Shown here: piece by piece, positions 18,239 through 23,903 of the stretch
How the letters are laid out: each line of letters starts with the position of its first letter
Position numbering within the stretch: the stretch's first letter is position 1
Assembly: GCA_049999725.1 (NCBI GenBank)
Contig: JBNGIS010032472.1
Coordinates: forward strand, 1 to 23,903
Source: Haplomitrium mnioides
Taxonomy: Eukaryota; Marchantiophyta; Haplomitriopsida; Calobryales
DNA: 23,903 bases
Reading direction: 5' to 3'
The notes under the pieces: generated by a model
Told to the model about the DNA's origin: nothing
Database searches by the model: none
The model's input: the letters and a program-made list of their open reading frames with translations, nothing else
Translations under genes and position numbers: made by a program

Positions 18239-18970
18239 CACAATCCAAGTAAGACCATACAAATCCATGGCTTGTTCCAACACATAGCGTCATTCAATCT
18301 CAGCGGCAGATGCAATAACAGTGATGCTAGTGGAGAACTCCATTGCTCNNNNNNNNNNNNNNNNNNNNNNNNNNNNNNNNNNNNNNNNNNNNNNNNNNNN
18401 NNNNNNNNNNNNNNNNNNNNNNNNNNNNNNNNNNNNNNNNNNNNNNNNACTATGGCCTTCTGCCCAAAATACATTAAATGTAAGGTGACTCACCAGTAAA
18501 TCAATTTTCCCTACTCCAACTAAGTGGTTCGCCTTCAACAATAAGGTATCATCCAGCAATGCATGCAGATAACTCTGCAGTGCACTAACTGAAAGCAATG
18601 ATAGAAATTGCTCAACCATCAACGCCGCATGGCTCAAGGAGATTTTGCAGACAATCTCACCCTTCTCCACATACAAATACTACCATGTTAGAATCCTTGA
18701 CTAAAGTACAACAACTAGCCTTATGTTGATGCCTCCAAACAACTCCAACAAACAAATACCATTAGAAGGATATTGCCATGAAATTGGGATAGTATCTAAT
18801 GGTGAAAGATCTATAGGTCCAGATCTGACATAACCATTCAGTGCATGACATGGTGCAAATGCATCTTGCCAAGCATTCTCAACCAATCTAGACGTTTGTA
18901 TATGCCAGAACCTGTCTTTACTTTCACTAATAGGAATCACCTCATCTAGCAACGAGGATGCTAGCCTCAT
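18239..18970 (-). pseudogene. Retroelement-borne cytosine-5 DNA methyltransferase-like domain, inactivated
   Basis: From 18970 the frame reads through SSLLDEVIPISE, then GICLLELFGGI (18751-18728 for LLELFGGI), which fits motif I (SAM binding) of C5 methyltransferases. Twenty codons later, past two stops, YLYVE (18679-18665) fits motif II with its acidic residue. Then SALQSYLHALLDD, KIDLLVS and WAEGHS (18466-18449) stand where motif IV, normally containing the catalytic Pro-Cys, should be; both residues are gone. After the N gap, RYVLEQAMDLYGLTWIV (18289-18239) fits motif X. Motifs VI-IX would lie in the gap. The protein would have methylated cytosine in DNA using SAM. It lies in the same order and strand after gag and protease, so it belongs to the element. 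The fold call rests on motif order; I cannot run a profile. Confidence 0.62.
18349..18448. other. Assembly gap, 100 N
   Basis: Falls within the methyltransferase-like domain just after the motif IV position. Reading frame continuity across it means nothing, since the true length is unknown. Confidence 0.98.
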
Positions 18971-19855
18971 AACTTTTGAATAGAAAGAATGTCGGTTGCA
19001 TGTGCATTCCCCTCCAACAAGTAAGAGTAGTCGGTGATAACCCCAAAAAATGTTGATAACACCATATGTTGAGATAGTGGGCCTCCAACTAGTCCACTGA
19101 ATCTAACAAGCAACTTGCTCAATTCTGCCTCTTGAGATCGCCATCCAGGCCAATAAGACACTGACTCGTCTCAAAAATCAATAATGAACCCCATGGGATA
19201 TAACACCATACACCCTACCAAAACATCACAAGACTCAGCTTAGGTAAGTATAGGTCGAGTGCTCATATGTGAGCTATTTGTGGAATGATTAGCTTGCACT
19301 CTAAGCTCGATCTCTCCACATGTGATGTGTTGTGTGGGTGAAGGTCCTCCCAATTAAGTCTGGATTGGAAAAAGGGAAAATCTCCACATCTTTGAGCCTC
19401 AATCCTAATCCCTATACATCTGACTTGCCTAACATCAACGGTTATGCATATGTATCCAAAAGTACTCTAGCTAGCCTGTACACCATATTTGAAGGACCAA
19501 CAAGTCGGACGATACCACTATGATTGTTGATGAACACCACATTGGGTCTGAATCTCGTCCTCTTAAATGTTGGTCGAGCTGATAACTCCATCAACCGAGC
19601 CGCAATAGCATGTCATGTCTCACCTCCAAAAGTAGAGGCACTTACGTCAACTACTCTACTCATAGGTCTCACTTCCATACTGGAAGTAGCACTTTGAGTC
19701 TCCGCATATAATGTGGCTGCCAACCTGAACACTTCGGCTAGTGTGACTCCTCCAACCAACACATCCCTAGCTAAAAACAATGGTTTCTCGACAACTAACC
19801 TAGCTATCTCCATAGCCAAAGATGCACTCCTCTCCACTTTGGCTGATCTCTTCAA
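18967..19855 (-). pseudogene. Aspartic-protease-like region of the methyltransferase element
   Basis: From 19855 one frame reads ASTFGGE, HAIAARLMELSARP, FRPNVVFINNHSGIVRLVGP, then LLDTYA (D at 19456-19454), stop, PLMLGKS. The retroelement protease signature is D-T/S-G-A; here Gly is Tyr. Further on, CDVLVG, YPMGFIIDF, SYWPGWRSQEAELSKLL and LLEGNAHATDI (19230-18967) follow in a shifted frame. Stops are frequent. The region links gag to the methyltransferase domain. The call is by one degenerate motif plus position. Confidence 0.55.
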
Positions 19856-20000
19856 ATCTTTGGATGCATGGAAGTGGTCCTCACTAAATCTATCAACTCA
19901 ATTGATTTTTAAAGCCTTACTTACCGGGGAGCATCCCCCCTCTAAGGATCCAACTCTACAATTGCTCCCCTAGGCTTAATAGCCTTGCTTGTTGCTCTGG

Positions 20001-20295
20001 TCACTGCTGTAGACACATCAACGTGAGATGTCCCATGAATCCCATATCAGCTAACTCTCCATCAGTTGCATATGAAGTAGAGGCTTCACCTCCAGAGTTG
20101 GGCCTCGCTTGTGTTGTAGTTATGGTAGCTAACTGTTGCTCCAACTGTGCAATCCTATCATCCTTAGAATCCACAGTAGCTGTTGGAGCACCCACCCCAG
20201 CTCTTCCAGTTGGTGATGCTCCTCTATTGAGACCACCTTGCCCGCCTCTGCCTTGCTCACATGTGCAAGCTCCTCATTGTCGCAGCTCTAAGTGA
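20001..20295 (-). pseudogene. Gag-pol linker with coiled coil
   Basis: The frame open from 20195 contains DDRIAQLEQQLATITTTQ, a heptad-like segment, preceded by a Gly-rich GGQGG/GRAG stretch. It lies between the zinc knuckle and the protease and is in a different frame from the knuckle, so a frameshift separates them. Interruptions and a 5' start inside a longer polyprotein fit decay. Confidence 0.5.
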
Positions 20296-20304
20296 AGCAA
20301 AAAA

Positions 20305-21417
20305 ACATTTGTCTTTGGTGTGACCCATGACTCCACAATGGTCACATTACTGCAGGTCGGCTGCACTTGCATCTCCAAAACGTGTTGCTCATGGTTTCTT
20401 CGCCTATGGATATAACCTCTACAAATGATCTCCACCACAAGTCTAACAATCTAACTACTTACCTGTATAATACATCAAAGATAACTGTACTCCAGCCTTT
20501 TGGCCCTTCCGTGCTGCCGCTTGTGATATAGAGGTGGCTAGAAACCCAGACTTCAGCACGTCCTTATGAAAACAAATAGTGACTACTCTCTCATTCACTA
20601 GATTGAGCTCAATATGCTTTGATAGTATAAACACAATGGCTAGAGTGGGATCAAAATCCTTGAGAAGGGTGGCATATCTCACTCTCCTCCTCAAATCTCT
20701 TTCCATGATAGAATACCAAAATTGGACAACTTGAGCATTTGTCACTCCTTTCGTGACATTGATGAGTCTTCTCATCCTAGTGTAAGTTTCTCTCAAGCTC
20801 TCTCTAGTCTTGCGTTAGAACTCTTGAAGACTCTTTAGCTTATCCGTCCTCACGCTCTGATAATTCTGCCCAAGAAGCTCAAAAAACTCAACAACAAGGT
20901 TAAACAAAGGAATCCCTCCACTCTCTATTGCACTAACTGGAATAGGTGTACTGAAAACTCCTCGTGCTCTTGAAGCACCATTTCTATGGCTAGTGCCACT
21001 AGAGGATGCTATATGGGTTGAACGATAATGGGCACTAGCCCTTCTACCATAAGTGATGGAGACATGATTTGGTGACCAATACTGTCCCTATTTCTCAATC
21101 TCAATCAAATAATCGTGCTTGAGTTCATGGTAATCATCCATAAGCGACCCTTCCAAATGCTGAAACAAACCTTTCCATGCCATGAAAGGTGTTAAGAGAG
21201 CAAAGTTCCACAATGTTTGCAGATCACACCAAGTGTTGAATTCCTTGATGTAATCATCCAGATCAATGATGCCTACTACATGAGAGAACCTCCTTTTTGT
21301 GGCCCTATACATCTCATCCATATTCCAAGACAACCAAGAATGTACATGAATGCTAGAAAGAGTCTCCTCCTCTTTGTCCAATGTATGGTCACTTACCAAC
21401 TACTAAGTTGCTCCTAC
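20305..21417 (-). pseudogene. Gypsy-type gag with CCHC zinc knuckle, broken
   Basis: A single frame runs from about 21399 to 20305. It contains DDYIKEFNTWCDLQ, TPFMAWKGLFQHLEG, MDDYHELKHDY, a Ser/Arg/Gly-rich stretch, then FFELLGQNYQSVR, TRMRRLINVTKGVT, AQVVQFWYSIMERDLRRRVR and the zinc knuckle CDHCGVMGHTKDKC (20346-20305). This is the order of a Retrotrans_gag-like capsid followed by nucleocapsid. There are stops after EIEK (21088), after LQEF (about 20814), after YYTGK (20455) and several up to the knuckle. Keeping one frame over 1.1 kb despite stops means few indels. Confidence 0.75.
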
Positions 21418-21419
21418 TG

Positions 21420-22314
21420 AAGGCCAAAATTGGATGCCACTATAAGTGATGCCGTACGGTAACCTTCCACGCTCTGGTTCCATGTTGACCTCTATTGAGC
21501 TGAACTTACTCACAACTCATAGGTTGTGCAATTGGCACTCAATCACTTGCCCACAAGTCGGCTGAAATGCACAAATCAGCACAAGTGACTCTTTATTCTT
21601 CTCTAGACATAGTACACCTTGCTTGCCAATCCTAGTTGATTGGTTTTCTTCTCAACCTAGGAGAAAATTTGACAAATCTAAACAAAATTTTCTCGCTCTT
21701 CTCTCGATCTTTGGTTTCTTGCAAATAGATGTTCAGATTTTCCTGGTTTGCTGCAACAAAAATCTAGGCTTCCAAATAGCCTACACCCAAGGAGCGCGCT
21801 GGTGGACTCTTACCACCCTTGCACCGCTCAGCAAAGGGTCTGATTCAGCCTCTCTGAATTCAGAAAATTATTATTATTATGTTATTTTTTTTCCAAAAAT
21901 CCTGTTTTTTAATTCGATTAGTGTTGAGATACCTGCAATTCTGTGTTGCAAATAGATTTTTGACAGCAGGTCTTTTCTGAACCTCTCTTCTGCACACAAA
22001 TTGAACTCGCAGATGTGTTTTTTTGGATCAGCCCAAGGCTGTCTTGTCAGCCTAGAACAATGCACTCCCCTTTGTAGTATTCTATGCAACTTCGTTCTCT
22101 CAAGTGGATTCTTCTTGATTTGTGCCAAAACATAGTATCCACTCTGTAACTTGCTGATCACAAACACAAAGTTTTCATTCTATTTTTCCTCTTCTCTATC
22201 CTTTGCTCGATTTTAGTCTTACCTTGGAACAAGGTATGATGCTTTCTCTTATCAGAGCTAGGCTATCAACAAATTCCTTTGATTTGAATGCTCCTCAGGG
22301 ACGTGACGCCAAAT
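21420..22314 (-). other. Probable 5' leader of the methyltransferase element
   Basis: Non-coding between gag and the candidate LTR end. A plus-strand 110-codon open frame at 21623-21955 and a minus-strand 96-codon frame at 21877-22167 overlap each other and show no motif. Confidence 0.35.
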
Positions 22315-23903
22315 TGACAAGACCTGCAGGTATTATATTTGCCTATAGCTTGACTTTATAACACACTTTGCAAACTTCTTCTTCAATATCTATTTGAGAA
22401 TCTAGAAATCCTTTGCCCTTCTTGGTCAGAAATCTAGAAAGCCTCAAATTTTCTTAGAACTAAGATTGCCCTTGTCCACTATATGGTCTCCATTGTACAA
22501 TGAAAATAAGATGGCAGGGACTTGGTAGTAGCCAAAACCAACCTCCTTCCATCTCAAATGTATGTTTGGATTTGCTTGCAAACTTGTGCCTTGACAAGCA
22601 CCCCCAAATCTTGAATGCTCTTTAAGAAATATCTAGAGCTCAAAAATTTTAAGCAAGTTTACTCTTTTTACAAAATCCTTTGTTTTGTGATGCAATAGTT
22701 GATGCCAATATAATAAGAGGTTCCCTTGCTCTTCTTGAATCCTTGGACAACCTTTTTGTCACTTTGGAACTCCAATCAAGATACTTCTTTTTCTTATAGC
22801 CCAAGCTTGTGCAATCACTTCCTCTTGAAATTCCAACAACCTCCATTGAAGGTTACCTCACAAGTTGGCCAAACAAGAATGCTCCAATGCATCCAGCCCC
22901 TACAATGTAGTTATTGACAAGACTCCAGTATATTGCCAATATTACAGTATCATTCAATAAGGGTTGACCTATGTATGCCACAATGGGACTAGAGAAATGG
23001 AATTGCTGCTCACCAACAAAAATACCAGCTCTGCATACGTTGCTCCTGCAATGTAGTCATTGACATGACTCCTGTCTACTGCCATTATTACAATATCATT
23101 AAGCAAAGGTTGACCTATGCATGCCACATTGGAACCAGAGAAATGGAATTGCTGCTCACCATCAAAAATACCAGCTCTGCATATGTTTGCCCTTGCAACC
23201 CACTGGTCTATGCTTCAAAAGCCTCCAACAAACAAATCTTTGCAGCTAACTCTTCTCTACAAAATATTGCATTTCAACAAAATCCCCGTTTGCCTCGATG
23301 ATATACACTCAAATCCTGCACAGATTTTTCAGGTGCTTTTTGCCCCATTGATTGTTGATCAACAATTCATGCTTGACAAAACCTGAGTAGCAAGAAGAGC
23401 CTCACAACCTCTGCTTGAGCAAACATGTTTGCAAATTCTGACTCCAAATTGTTGCTTGACGAAGCTTTGCTCAACAAAACCTAAGATTTTGCATGATCTG
23501 TGAATGTCCTTGCACGAAGAAAGAGCTTGCCGAAGCAAACTTGCCTTCTGAACTCGCTAAAACAAAGAATTCATGAAAATGTGTTTTTCTAGAATTGACT
23601 CCATGGCAGCTTTACTCCTGCTCATGAAGAGATTCTCTAGCAAAAAAAAAAGACTAGCCAAAAGACCCTTCAAAATCGCAGCTCTTTTTACTACGATTTT
23701 TGAGCAGCGAGGGTCTTGAAATCCCTTTGATAAGAAGGTGTCTTTGACGTAGAAATAAAAGACCATTTTGACAAGTTGATTGCAACACCCTGATTTGGAC
23801 AACAAAATCTACAAGAGCTTGAAAAAATCTACCCTTCATGCAAAAACTAGTGCTCGATGCTTCCTCGACGACTTCTTGCTCGACAAACCCTACGATTTCC
23901 TCC
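22315..23903 (-). repeat. Possible 5' LTR of the methyltransferase element (weak)
   Basis: Minus strand ...GTCTTGTCA (ending 22315), ATT, then TGGCGTCACGTCCC, which has the look of an LTR end and primer-binding site, although I cannot match the site to a tRNA. The region is long, non-coding and contains the 147-bp duplication and recurring GCTC/TTGAC-AAAACCT words (23370s, 23470s, 23870s). The other end would lie outside the window and no 3' LTR copy was found. Confidence 0.25.
22901..23194. repeat. 147-bp imperfect tandem duplication
   Basis: Copy 1 starts TACAATGTAGTTATTGACA (22901), copy 2 TGCAATGTAGTCATTGACA (23048). Both contain AGAAATGGAATTGCTGCTCA and ACCAGCTCTGCATA. Similarity is about 85-90 percent by eye, with one indel. 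Confidence 0.88.

Noticed and set aside
19713-20295. Plus-strand open frames rich in Ser/Pro
   Set aside because: Antisense shadows of the minus-strand gag-protease linker of the methyltransferase element.
22301-22315. Primer-binding site TGGCGTCACGTCCC
   Set aside because: Right position and TGG start, but I could not match it to a plant tRNA 3' end, so it is used only as weak support for the LTR edge.

Overview
The window looks like a repeat-rich nuclear stretch of a land plant. It is AT-rich, has one compact gene with short GT-AG introns, and is otherwise filled with decayed LTR retroelements, tandem repeats and five runs of N. Conserved motifs in the gene, and the retroelement types, point to a plant; a gymnosperm, fern or lycophyte with a large genome is my guess, but the sequence does not settle it. 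No tRNA, rRNA, CRISPR array or prokaryotic gene was seen.

Layout. 1-391: a homogeneous 62-bp minisatellite. 468-691: two more short tandem duplications. 824-2257 (minus): the only apparently intact host gene, five exons that splice in frame to 275 aa; it is a lysine-rich, probably nuclear plant protein of unknown role. Its ATG lies about 155 bp from the end of a copia LTR. 2412-8070 (minus): an old Ty1/copia element with a 3' LTR carrying an expanded 152-bp array, a polypurine tract, then RNase H, RT, integrase, protease and gag, all broken by stops and frameshifts. 8967-12271: a diverged tandem direct duplication of a 1.6-1.7 kb unit, each copy with a TATA box at the same place. 12532-12764: a second copia LTR-like sequence matching the 2412-3311 LTR. 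13250-13630: another possible LTR.

13996-16711 (plus): leader, gag with three zinc knuckles, polypurine tract, LTR, then the leader again. This is the arrangement expected if two gag-only, non-autonomous elements share one LTR. 16812-17947: unexplained. 17948-21417 (minus): the most unusual part, a decayed retroelement whose reading frame runs from gag through a zinc knuckle, a coiled coil and an aspartic-protease-like domain into what looks like a cytosine-5 DNA methyltransferase domain. The methyltransferase has lost its catalytic Pro-Cys. No RT, RNase H or integrase is recognisable with it. 21420-23903: probable 5' leader and LTR of that element, with a 147-bp tandem duplication.

Apart from the host gene, everything coding here is a fossil; the interest lies in the methyltransferase capture, the gag-only tandem element, and the LTR next to the gene.
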